Below are positions 1 to 5,706 of a stretch of 8,363 nt of DNA, piece after piece (within the stretch, counting starts at the first letter, position 1; each line of letters begins with the position of its first letter). Origin of the DNA: Streptomyces sp. WM4235 (GTDB lineage Bacteria > Actinomycetota > Actinomycetes > Streptomycetales > Streptomycetaceae). The translations under genes were made by a program, and so were the position numbers. Below the pieces are notes generated by a model. That model searched no databases. It was not told the origin of the DNA and saw only the letters and a list, made by a program, of their open reading frames with translations. Location of the stretch: positions 1-8,363 of the forward strand of contig NZ_LGDE01000058.1 in NCBI RefSeq assembly GCF_001279725.1, read 5' to 3'.

Positions 1-169
1 GCTGCCCCTGCGCGGCCCCGTTCGGGGAGCCGGGGCGAACGGGGAGCGTGCCGGGGGCGCAGTGCGGGGGCCCGGCGGCCTCGGCGCGCGGGGCGGACTG
101 GACCAGCGGCAGGGTACACAGGGACAGCGCGGCGAGCAGGAGCACGATGCGGCGGTGGGCAAGTGCCAT
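1..169 (-). CDS. Secreted protein, N-terminal fragment (runs off the left edge)
   Basis: Only the first 56 codons are in the window. The ATG at 169 is preceded by GGAAGG at 177-182, 7 nt away, which supports this start. The protein begins with a clear Sec-type signal peptide: His-Arg-Arg at residues 5-7, a hydrophobic core at about 8-23 (IVLLLAALSLCTLPLV), and an Ala-Glu-Ala signal peptidase I site at 29-31, predicting cleavage before Ala32. The visible mature part is Pro/Gly-rich with one Cys (residue 37) and has no domain I recognise. A second Cys at residue 18 lies inside the core and is not followed by a lipobox pattern, so a lipoprotein is unlikely. The gene is divergent from the cupin gene at 449. 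Export is well supported; the function is unknown because the body of the gene is outside the window. Confidence 0.75.
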   Translation of the reverse strand, partial: MALAHRRIVLLLAALSLCTLPLVQSAPRAEAAGPPHCAPGTLPVRPGSPNGAAQGQ

Positions 170-448
170 GGCGGAGCCTTCCGGCGGATGAGGTGGGGAC
201 CGGAGAGCCCGAGCCCGTTCCCATGATGGGGAAGTCATACCGCGTGAATCCAGAACAAACAGCTGATGTCGGAGTGATTCGGTAGGAGCGGGGGCAGCCC
301 CGTCCCTACTGATCGATGCCATGACGGGACTGCCGTCGGCCCGGCGGGCCCGTGAGCGGCGCACACCGAGCAGGCCGGGCGAGGCCGGAGGAGACTGGGA
401 GCGGGCGGGAATTCTCGGGACGGCGGGACCGAAAGCCGTGGAGGAACC
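170..448. other. Divergent intergenic region, no gene seen
   Basis: This stretch separates the minus-strand secreted-protein gene from the plus-strand cupin gene, so it should hold promoters for both. The segment at about 230-290 is clearly more AT-rich than its surroundings, as promoter regions often are in high-GC actinomycetes. I could not match a convincing -35/-10 pair on either strand: TATGAC at 235-240 on the minus strand has only a poor -35 upstream. A short GC-rich inverted repeat (GGCCC, 3-nt loop, GGGCC) lies at 338-350. Open frames crossing this region look like shadows. Confidence 0.5.
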
Positions 449-811
449 ATGACGGCGACCACGCGTGACCAGGCCCCCGTGGCCATCGCGGGCGAGGGCG
501 TGGAGTTGCGCTTGCAGGAGATCGGCGGTGGCTTCTCCGTCGCCTTCATGCGCCTCTCCGAGGGGATGGAGATGGCTCCGGCGCTCAAGGGGCTGCCGGA
601 CGACCTGTGCCAGTGCCCCCACTGGGGCTATCTGCTCAAGGGCACGCTCAGGATGCACACGAAGGAGGGCTCGCGGGACTACACGGCCGGGGAGGCCTTC
701 TACTGGGCCCCGGGCCACGCTCCGGAAGCGGTCGAGGACGTGGAGTACGTGGACTTCTCGCCCACCGAGGAGTTCAAGCGGGTGATCGACCACGTCACGT
801 CGCAGCCGTGA
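449..811 (+). CDS. Small cupin-domain protein
   Basis: A single-domain protein of 120 residues. The ATG at 449 follows GGAGGA at 440-445, a good ribosome-binding site. The stretch from about residue 56 to 104 reads as a cupin beta-barrel: Pro-His-Trp-Gly-Tyr at 57-61, a Leu-Lys-Gly-Thr-Leu turn at 63-67, Thr-Ala-Gly-Glu-Ala at 79-83 and Pro-Gly-His at 88-90, followed by a terminal strand and an acidic helix. Possible metal or ligand residues are Cys54, Cys56, His58, His70 and His90; the Cys-x-Cys-x-His cluster replaces the usual His-x-His of cupin motif 1, so classic metal binding is not assured. There is no signal peptide, so it is probably cytoplasmic. It lies 82 nt before the photolyase gene on the same strand and could share its transcript. 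Fold call fairly firm; substrate or role unknown (enzyme, binding protein or stress sensor are all possible). Confidence 0.8.
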   Translation: MTATTRDQAPVAIAGEGVELRLQEIGGGFSVAFMRLSEGMEMAPALKGLPDDLCQCPHWGYLLKGTLRMHTKEGSRDYTAGEAFYWAPGHAPEAVEDVEYVDFSPTEEFKRVIDHVTSQP

Positions 812-893
812 GGGCGTACTGAGGCGCACCCGAGCGAGGGCGGGCGGTCGTGTCAGCCATCCCGCACTCCTGCCGAGTTGGTTGGATGCCGCC

Positions 894-2414
894 ATGAGTC
901 CAGTGCACTGGTTGTTCGGCGACCAGCTCGGCCCACACTTCACCGCCACCGCCACCGCCACCGCCACCGCCGCCGGCGGGAGGCCGAGGAACACCCGGTG
1001 GCTGCTGATCGAGTCCCGGGCGGTCTTCCGCCGGCGCCGGTTCCACCGGGCCAAGGCCCATCTGGTCCTCAGCGCCATGCGCCACCGGGCGGCCGACCTC
1101 GGCGGGAGCGCCCAGTACGTCGAGGCGGAGACCTATCGCGAAGGCCTCGCGCGGGCCGTGGGCGACGCACCCGTCTCCGTGCACCACCCCACCTCCCGCG
1201 CCGCCCTCACCCTGGTGAACTCGCTGCCGCAGGTCACCGTCCACCCCGCCCGCGGGTTCCTCGTCGGACACCGGGAGTTCGGCGAGTGGGCCGCACGGCA
1301 GAAGGGGCGGCTGCTCCAGGAGAACCTCTACGAACACACCCGGCGCACCCACGACATCCTCATGGACGGCGACCGACCGGCGGGCGGCCGGTGGAACCTG
1401 GACCACGAGAACCGCGAACCTCCACCTCGCGGCGAGACCACCCTGGGCGCACCGGCACCGTACCGCCCCCGCGAGGACGAGATCGACGAAGGAGTCCGGC
1501 GAGACCTGGACCGCTGGGAACGGGAGGAGGGCGTCACCTTCGTGGGCCGCGACGGCCCGCGGCTCTTTCCCGCGAGCCGCCGCGAGGCACTGGCCGCGCT
1601 CGACCACTTCGTCACGCACCGCCTCGCCGGCTTCGGCGCGCACGAGGACGCCATGCTGGCCGCCGACCCCGTGATGAGCCACAGCCTGCTGTCCTCCTCC
1701 CTCAACCTCGGGCTCCTCGATCCGTGGGAGTGCGTGAGCCGGGCCGAGGACGCGTGGCGGGCCGGACACGTCCCGCTCAACAGCGCGGAGGGGTTCGTCC
1801 GGCAGGTCTGCGGCTGGCGCGAGTACGTGTGGAACCTGTACTGGCACCTCGGCGAGGACTACCGACACCGGAACGAACTGCGCCACACCGCGCCGCTGCC
1901 CACCTGGTTCACGGAGCTGGACGCGGACGCGCTCGGGGCCCGCTGCCTGTCCACCGTGCTGGCACAGGTCCGGGACACGGGGTGGACGCATCACATCCCC
2001 CGGCTGATGATCCTCGGCAGCCACGCCCTGCAACAGGGCTGGGACCCGACCGAGGTGACGGACTGGTTCCACCGGTGCTTCGTCGACGGCTACGACTGGG
2101 TGATGCTGCCCAACGTGGTGGGCATGTCGCAGTACGCGGACGGCGGGCTGATGACCACCAAGCCCTACACCTCGGGCGGCGCCTACATCCACCGCATGAG
2201 CGACCTGTGCGGGGGCTGCCGGTACCGACCCGCGGACCGTACCGGAGACCGGGCCTGCCCCTACACCGTCGGCTACTGGTCCTTTCTGAACCGGCACCGC
2301 GCACGGTTGGCGGACAACCCGCGCACGGCGCAGGCCGTGCGCGGGCTGGACCGGCTGGGCGACGTGGCGCAGGTCATCCGGGCGCACCGCGACACGGGGG
2401 ACGCCCCGCCCTGA
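894..2414 (+). CDS. Iron-sulfur photolyase/cryptochrome (FeS-BCP / CryPro, PhrB-like)
   Basis: A flavin photolyase-related protein of 506 residues, a normal length for the prokaryotic FeS-BCP class, whose studied members repair (6-4) photoproducts using light and FAD. The Trp-Leu-Phe-Gly-Asp-Gln-Leu motif at 6-12 opens the N-terminal antenna domain, and Glu-Ser-Arg-Ala-Val-Phe follows in the same Rossmann-like half. The four Cys expected to hold the [4Fe-4S] cluster are all present at 351, 439, 442 and 455, each exactly one residue later than the cluster ligands I recall for Agrobacterium PhrB (350, 438, 441, 454). A His-His-Ile-Pro-Arg-Leu-Met segment at 366-372 holds the active-site His of that class. 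The ATG at 894 is chosen because it starts two residues before the conserved beta strand; an in-frame TTG at 882 would add four residues. Neither start has a strong Shine-Dalgarno. Five tandem ACCGCC hexamers near the 5' end encode (Thr-Ala)5 at residues 17-26. Repair versus photoreceptor function cannot be told from sequence alone. Confidence 0.92.
   Translation: MSPVHWLFGDQLGPHFTATATATATAAGGRPRNTRWLLIESRAVFRRRRFHRAKAHLVLSAMRHRAADLGGSAQYVEAETYREGLARAVGDAPVSVHHPTSRAALTLVNSLPQVTVHPARGFLVGHREFGEWAARQKGRLLQENLYEHTRRTHDILMDGDRPAGGRWNLDHENREPPPRGETTLGAPAPYRPREDEIDEGVRRDLDRWEREEGVTFVGRDGPRLFPASRREALAALDHFVTHRLAGFGAHEDAMLAADPVMSHSLLSSSLNLGLLDPWECVSRAEDAWRAGHVPLNSAEGFVRQVCGWREYVWNLYWHLGEDYRHRNELRHTAPLPTWFTELDADALGARCLSTVLAQVRDTGWTHHIPRLMILGSHALQQGWDPTEVTDWFHRCFVDGYDWVMLPNVVGMSQYADGGLMTTKPYTSGGAYIHRMSDLCGGCRYRPADRTGDRACPYTVGYWSFLNRHRARLADNPRTAQAVRGLDRLGDVAQVIRAHRDTGDAPP
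942..971 (+). repeat. ACCGCC hexamer, five perfect tandem copies, inside the photolyase gene
   Basis: Five uninterrupted copies of ACCGCC encode five Thr-Ala pairs just after the first beta strand of the photolyase antenna domain. The unit is two codons, so gain or loss of copies keeps the frame and only changes the length of this loop. GCCGGC follows directly. Confidence 0.95.
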
Positions 2415-2431
2415 GGAAGCCCCCCGGGTGT

Positions 2432-2461
2432 GTCTCACCGGCGCACCGGGCCGCCTACAGT
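2432..2461 (+). promoter_or_regulatory. Possible promoter for the SPL-family gene
   Basis: In the 144-nt gap after the photolyase gene, TACAGT at 2456-2461 fits the TAnnnT form of a streptomycete housekeeping -10. Upstream by 18 nt is GTCTCA (2432-2437), which matches only three of six bases of TTGACA. The gap is long enough for the SPL-family gene to have its own promoter, but the match is modest and read-through from the photolyase gene is equally possible. Confidence 0.28.
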
Positions 2462-2547
2462 GGAATGTCAGGCGGGTCGTCCCGGTGCACGTCGCCCGGT
2501 CTCCCGCCTCCCCACAGCCCTCACGGGGCCGACCGCGAAGATCCCGC

Positions 2548-2553
2548 AGGAGA
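2548..2553 (+). promoter_or_regulatory. Ribosome-binding site that sets the SPL-family start
   Basis: AGGAGA lies 5 nt before ATG 2559. No comparable site precedes the in-frame ATG at 2430 that would give a 43-residue longer protein, so 2559 is the preferred start. Confidence 0.75.
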
Positions 2554-2558
2554 CGCAC

Positions 2559-3758
2559 ATGGGCGCCCGACCGCACGCGGGCCGACCGGACGAGCACCCG
2601 GACGACGCGGACGCCCTGTTCGCTCTGGAGGACATCGACACGGGTCAGGAGAGACACCCTCCGGCGGACGCCGGCCCGCTGTTCCGCGACTCCCCGGCCG
2701 CGCGCCGACTGCTGTCCGTACGGGCCGTCCACGCCGAGCCCGCTGCCGCCGCCTCCCCGCGCGGCAGGCAGATCCTCGCCCGCTTCCCCGATGCCGAAGT
2801 CGTTCCCGTCGCCTCGCACTGGGGGATCCCGGAGCTCCACGGCAACGCGGGGAACGTCGACCGCTGGGTCCGGATCAAGAGCGAGACCCTGGTCCTGGGG
2901 GAGAAGAAGACGCTCACCACCCGGCCCAACGGCCGCTCCGCGGACTGGATCGCCCCCGGCCCGGCCAACGGCTGCGCCATGGCCTGTGCCTACTGCTACG
3001 TCCCGCGCCGCAAGGGCTACGCCAACCCGATCACCGTCTTCACCAACATCGAGCGCATCATCGCCCACCTCTCCCGGCACATGGCGCGCCTCGGCCCCAA
3101 GACCGAGGCCAACCAATGCGACCCGACCGCCTGGGTCTACGACATCGGTGAGAACAGCGACTGCTCCGTCGACGCCCTGATCAGCGACAACGTCGCCGAC
3201 CTGATCCGAGCCTTCGCGCGCCGGCCAACCGCCAAAGCCTCCTTCGCCACCAAGTTCGTCAACCCGGACCTCCTCCTGCTGGACCCGCGCGGCCGTACCA
3301 GGGTGCGGTTCTCCGTCATGCCACAGCAGGACTCCACACTGCTCGACATCCGCACCAGCCCGGTGAGGGACCGGATCGCCGCGGCCGGGGACTTCCTCGA
3401 AGCGGGGTACGAGGTCCACTTCAACCTCTCGCCCGTCGTCCTGCGCCCGGACTGGGAGCGGGACTGGTCCCTCCTGCTGCGGCACATGGACGACGTGCTG
3501 CCCCGTGCGGTGAAGGAGCAGGCGGCCGCCGAGGTGATCATGCTGACGCACAACAAGGACCTGCACGACCTCAACCTCGGCTGGCACCCGCGCGCCGAGG
3601 AGGCCCTGTGGCGGCCGGACCTCCAGCAGCCCAAGCGCTCCCAGAACGGCAGCCTGAACGTCCGCTACCGGGGCGGCGTCAAGGCCGAGGCCGTCGAGAC
3701 GATGCGCACGCTCGTCGCCGCCCACGCCCCGTGGCTGAGGATCCGGTACGCCTTCTGA
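2559..3758 (+). CDS. Radical SAM protein, spore photoproduct lyase family
   Basis: A protein of 399 residues with the radical-SAM motif Cys139-x3-Cys143-x2-Cys146, the spacing used by spore photoproduct lyase (SPL) to bind [4Fe-4S] and cleave SAM. Tyr145 and Tyr147 flank the last Cys exactly as the two tyrosines implicated in radical transfer flank it in Bacillus SPL. True SPL reverses the UV dimer 5-thyminyl-5,6-dihydrothymine in germinating endospores. The catalytic non-cluster Cys of SPL has no certain match: Cys202, in Asn-Ser-Asp-Cys-Ser-Val-Asp-Ala, and Cys187 are candidates. The conserved C-terminal part ends Arg-Tyr-Ala-Phe. Start: AGGAGA at 2548-2553 sits 5 nt before ATG 2559; a longer frame opens at 2430, but its first 43 codons look like leader DNA. 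The first Cys is about 48 residues later than in Bacillus SPL, so there is an N-terminal extension. This matches the SPL-like family of non-endospore-forming bacteria, whose substrate is, as far as I know, not settled. It follows the photolyase gene, which supports a DNA-repair role. Confidence 0.9.
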   Translation: MGARPHAGRPDEHPDDADALFALEDIDTGQERHPPADAGPLFRDSPAARRLLSVRAVHAEPAAAASPRGRQILARFPDAEVVPVASHWGIPELHGNAGNVDRWVRIKSETLVLGEKKTLTTRPNGRSADWIAPGPANGCAMACAYCYVPRRKGYANPITVFTNIERIIAHLSRHMARLGPKTEANQCDPTAWVYDIGENSDCSVDALISDNVADLIRAFARRPTAKASFATKFVNPDLLLLDPRGRTRVRFSVMPQQDSTLLDIRTSPVRDRIAAAGDFLEAGYEVHFNLSPVVLRPDWERDWSLLLRHMDDVLPRAVKEQAAAEVIMLTHNKDLHDLNLGWHPRAEEALWRPDLQQPKRSQNGSLNVRYRGGVKAEAVETMRTLVAAHAPWLRIRYAF

Positions 3759-3804
3759 AGGGTCCGCACCGCGTCGTTCGGGCGGTGACCGGAGAAGCGG
3801 GTTC

Positions 3805-3833
3805 GCCGCGGCCGCGCGGCACGCTCCCGGGAG
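3805..3833. terminator. Candidate two-way terminator between convergent genes
   Basis: The SPL-family gene (plus, ends 3758) and the serine hydrolase gene (minus, ends 3898) converge on a 139-nt gap. It contains GCCGCG-GCCG-CGCGGC (3805-3820), a 6-bp stem with a 4-nt loop, followed by the palindrome CTCCCGGGAG (3824-3833). There is no U-run on either strand, which is common for streptomycete terminators. Position is right for termination of both transcripts; strength is uncertain. Confidence 0.4.
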
Positions 3834-3866
3834 TGGGCGGGCTCACCGGTCCGAGGGGAAGGGGAT

Positions 3867-3919
3867 CGGGTCAGCCCTCCGTGCGCTCCTGCGCGGGTCA
3901 GCCCTCCGTGCGCTCCTGC
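3867..3919. repeat. Tandem duplication (26 bp, period 27) across the hydrolase stop codon
   Basis: The 26-bp sequence at 3867-3892 recurs exactly at 3894-3919. On the minus strand each copy encodes Gln-Glu-Arg-Thr-Glu-Gly followed by TGA. Because the period is 27 nt, the second TGA (3871-3873) is in the same frame as the gene's stop (3898-3900), so read-through would add nine codons ending in the same peptide. Confidence 0.95.
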
Positions 3920-5040
3920 AAGGCAGGGGCCCCGTGGTCCGCGCGGAGTGTGCTTTCGACGGCGTCGGCCAGATGCGTGACACGGTCGTGCGTGTGCAGA
4001 CCGCGTGTGACGTAGGCGAGTGCGTAGCCGTGAGCGGGGGAGTACCAGGCGCAGCTGCCGCCGATACCGCCCATGCCCAGGTCGCCGTTGTCGTCGATCT
4101 GGAAGCCGAGGGACCAGCGGACGGTGTCGCGCAGGAAGCCGTCGGTGCCGGTGGCGGCGGTGCGGAACAGTTCGGACCAGAGCTCCCCGCCGAGGAGTCG
4201 TGCGACGTGGCCGTCGGGCCGGCTGAGGTCGTCGTAGAGGCTCGCCAGTGAGGTGGCATCGGTGATGAGACCGACGGCGCCGAAGCGAGCCTGGTGCCAG
4301 GACGGACTGCGCAGGGTGTCGGCATCGAGGAGGCCGGCGGGGCGCAGCAGGGCGGCGCGACCGAGTTCGTGGGCGAGGTGGGAATCGGTCCATTCGGTAC
4401 CCATGGGCTCGGGTTCGGCGACCAGCGGGAGCTCGTGGGGGTGCACGCCGAATCTGAGGCGTGCGCCGAGCACGCCGGACAGGGCTTCCGTGTGTGCGCG
4501 GACCGAGGGGGCGCCGACCGCGGCGAGGAGCCCGTCGACGAGGTGGCCGTAGGTGGAGGCGTGCTCGGCGATGACCTGACCCGGCACGGTCCGCGGTTCC
4601 ATGGCTTCGAGGTCGTGCACGAGCGCGGCGTGGTCGCGGGGGTCGAGCCCGGCGGCGGCGGGTGAGAACGTGTGCTTGCCGGAGCGGTGACTGAGGATCA
4701 TGCGCAGGGTCGTGGGATGTGCCGGCGCGTCGCGGTAGGCGGGCCAGCGCGCGGTGACGGGCTCGTCGAGGCCGAGGTGGCCGTCGGCGACAGCCTGCAG
4801 GGCGGCGAGCGCGACCAGCGGTTTCCCGGTGGAGAAGACCTGGACGAGGGTGTCGGCGCTCCAGGGAACCTCTCGTGCGACGTCGGCGCTGCCGCCGTGC
4901 ACGACGAGGGCGGGAGCCCCGTCGCGCCAGATCGCCAGCGAGCCGCCGGGCTCGCGTTGTGTGTCGACGAGCTCCTGGAAACGCGAGATGACCGACTCCC
5001 AGTCTCCGCTCGACTGTTGGACACGGACGGCTGCGGGCAT
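3898..5040 (-). CDS. Serine hydrolase of the class C beta-lactamase / esterase fold
   Basis: A protein of 380 residues, a usual length for the beta-lactamase-related (penicillin-binding-protein fold) serine hydrolases. The Ser70-Thr-Gly-Lys73 motif supplies the nucleophile and general base, and Phe-Ser-Thr-Gly-Lys-Pro is typical of the EstB/family VIII esterase-like branch. Tyr164, in Ala-Ser-Thr-Tyr-Gly-His-Leu, fits the second motif, after the Pro-Gly turn at 153-154. A Gly-Ile-Gly-Gly-Ser stretch late in the protein is in the right place for the third motif. There is no signal peptide, so it is probably cytoplasmic and more likely an esterase or amidase than a resistance enzyme. ATG 5040 is chosen for the purine-rich GAGG-AAAGG site at 5047-5055; the frame stays open farther upstream into the STAS gene but with shadow-like content. 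It lies 100 nt after the STAS gene on the same strand, possibly co-transcribed. Substrate unknown. Confidence 0.88.
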   Translation of the reverse strand: MPAAVRVQQSSGDWESVISRFQELVDTQREPGGSLAIWRDGAPALVVHGGSADVAREVPWSADTLVQVFSTGKPLVALAALQAVADGHLGLDEPVTARWPAYRDAPAHPTTLRMILSHRSGKHTFSPAAAGLDPRDHAALVHDLEAMEPRTVPGQVIAEHASTYGHLVDGLLAAVGAPSVRAHTEALSGVLGARLRFGVHPHELPLVAEPEPMGTEWTDSHLAHELGRAALLRPAGLLDADTLRSPSWHQARFGAVGLITDATSLASLYDDLSRPDGHVARLLGGELWSELFRTAATGTDGFLRDTVRWSLGFQIDDNGDLGMGGIGGSCAWYSPAHGYALAYVTRGLHTHDRVTHLADAVESTLRADHGAPALQERTEG

Positions 5041-5140
5041 CGCTTGCCTTTCCTCTGAGAAGGGGGCGCGGCTCAGGGCGGAGTCGTCGGGGAAGGCGCC
5101 CGGTGTGGCCGCCTCGGCCTCCGGGTGGGGTTCAGGCTGG

Positions 5141-5479
5141 TCAGGTGTCCGTGAGGGGGAACAGGTTCTCGGTACAGGTGAGTTCCAGCAGCTGGAGGAT
5201 CTGTGGGGAAGGGGCGCGCAGGCTGATGCGCCGGCCGTTCTCCTGGGCGGTGCGCCGCGATTGGATGAGGACATTGAGGCCGGAGGAGTCGCAGAAGGTG
5301 AGTTCGCTCAGGTCCACCACGATCTCGGCCGGGCAGTCGGGCCGGGTGATCATCGAGTGAAGGGCTTCCTGCAACATGGGCGCCCGATCCAGGTCCATCT
5401 CACCCCCGACCCTGATGACGACGTGCTGCTCTTCACTCTCCAACCCCACGGGCGGGAGGGGGTCCAGTGGATCATCCAT
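5141..5479 (-). CDS. STAS-domain anti-anti-sigma factor
   Basis: A 112-residue protein that is essentially one STAS domain of the SpoIIAA/RsbV/BldG type. After a Pro-rich start, the first strands (Val-Val-Ile-Arg-Val-Gly-Gly-Glu-Met-Asp, 20-29) lead to the signature Val-Val-Asp-Leu-Ser-Glu-Leu-Thr-Phe-Cys-Asp-Ser-Ser-Gly-Leu at 54-68. Ser65, the first Ser after Asp64, is in the place of the serine that partner anti-sigma kinases phosphorylate (Ser58 in B. subtilis SpoIIAA). In known systems the unphosphorylated protein captures the HATPase-type anti-sigma kinase and so frees a sigma factor. No kinase gene and no SigB/SigF-type sigma gene lies within the window, so its partner must be encoded elsewhere. 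ATG 5479 has GGTGGA at 5483-5488 as a weak ribosome-binding site, which overlaps a possible -10 (see the promoter entry). Family assignment is firm; the regulated sigma factor is unknown. Confidence 0.92.
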   Translation of the reverse strand: MDDPLDPLPPVGLESEEQHVVIRVGGEMDLDRAPMLQEALHSMITRPDCPAEIVVDLSELTFCDSSGLNVLIQSRRTAQENGRRISLRAPSPQILQLLELTCTENLFPLTDT

Positions 5480-5485
5480 GCTTCC

Positions 5486-5513
5486 ACCCTAGTGCCCTCG
5501 GGGTGGCCGACAG
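5486..5513 (-). promoter_or_regulatory. Possible leaderless promoter of the STAS gene
   Basis: On the minus strand TAGGGT (5486-5491) is followed by six bases and then the ATG at 5479, the spacing seen when transcription starts at or next to the A of the start codon, as in many streptomycete leaderless mRNAs. The upstream CTGTCG (5508-5513), 16 nt before it, matches TTGACA at only three positions. The same bases could instead act as a weak Shine-Dalgarno. Confidence 0.35.
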
Positions 5514-5592
5514 TCTGCCCCGAGAAGGGCGCTCCGCGCGGGCTGTTCGTCGGCCGGTCCGTCGGCTTGACGCCTCGGGTCAGGTGACCGGC

Positions 5593-5621
5593 GGGCGCGA
5601 CCGATGTGCTCGGTCGCGCCC
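5593..5621 (-). terminator. Perfect 12-bp stem-loop, likely terminator of the HEAT/MerR operon
   Basis: GGGCGCGACCGA at 5593-5604 pairs without mismatch with TCGGTCGCGCCC at 5610-5621 around a 5-nt loop. It lies 85 nt after the stop of the MerR-HEAT gene and upstream of the STAS gene, both on the minus strand, so it most likely ends the MerR-HEAT transcript. No U-run follows. It is the strongest simple hairpin I found in the non-coding part of the window. Confidence 0.65.
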
Positions 5622-5706
5622 CCTGGCCGAGGCCGTGCCGGTGGCCAAGCCCATGCCGGTCAAGCGGGTTGCGGGGATGGTGTCCGGGGAGGATTCGTGG
5701 TCTACG

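Noticed and set aside
16..44. 9-bp inverted repeat CCCCGTTCG / CGAACGGGG in the left-edge gene
   Set aside because: It lies inside the coding sequence of the secreted protein; GC-rich repeats in coding DNA are common and no regulatory role is implied.
2462..2487. GGAAT-N18-GTG, similar to a SigR-type oxidative-stress promoter before the SPL-family gene
   Set aside because: The -10 half is GTG rather than GTT and such short patterns arise by chance; not enough to call.
878..3151. A 757-codon open frame on the plus strand in another frame of the photolyase gene
   Set aside because: Arg/Pro/Gly-rich shadow that spans two real genes, the gap between them, and shows no domain.
795..3725. A 976-codon open frame on the minus strand, opposite the photolyase and SPL-family genes
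   Set aside because: Its sequence is low-complexity Val/Gly/Arg/Ala with a poly-Gly run from the ACCGCC repeat, and it lies antisense to two well-recognised genes. Long antisense frames are expected at this GC content.
5107..5119. GGCCG-CCT-CGGCC hairpin between the STAS and hydrolase genes
   Set aside because: Only a 5-bp stem with a 3-nt loop; too weak to call a terminator.
5041..5274. Upstream extension of the hydrolase by 78 codons into the STAS gene
   Set aside because: The extension is Ser/Pro/Arg-rich shadow of the STAS gene, and ATG 5040 has a well-placed ribosome-binding site.
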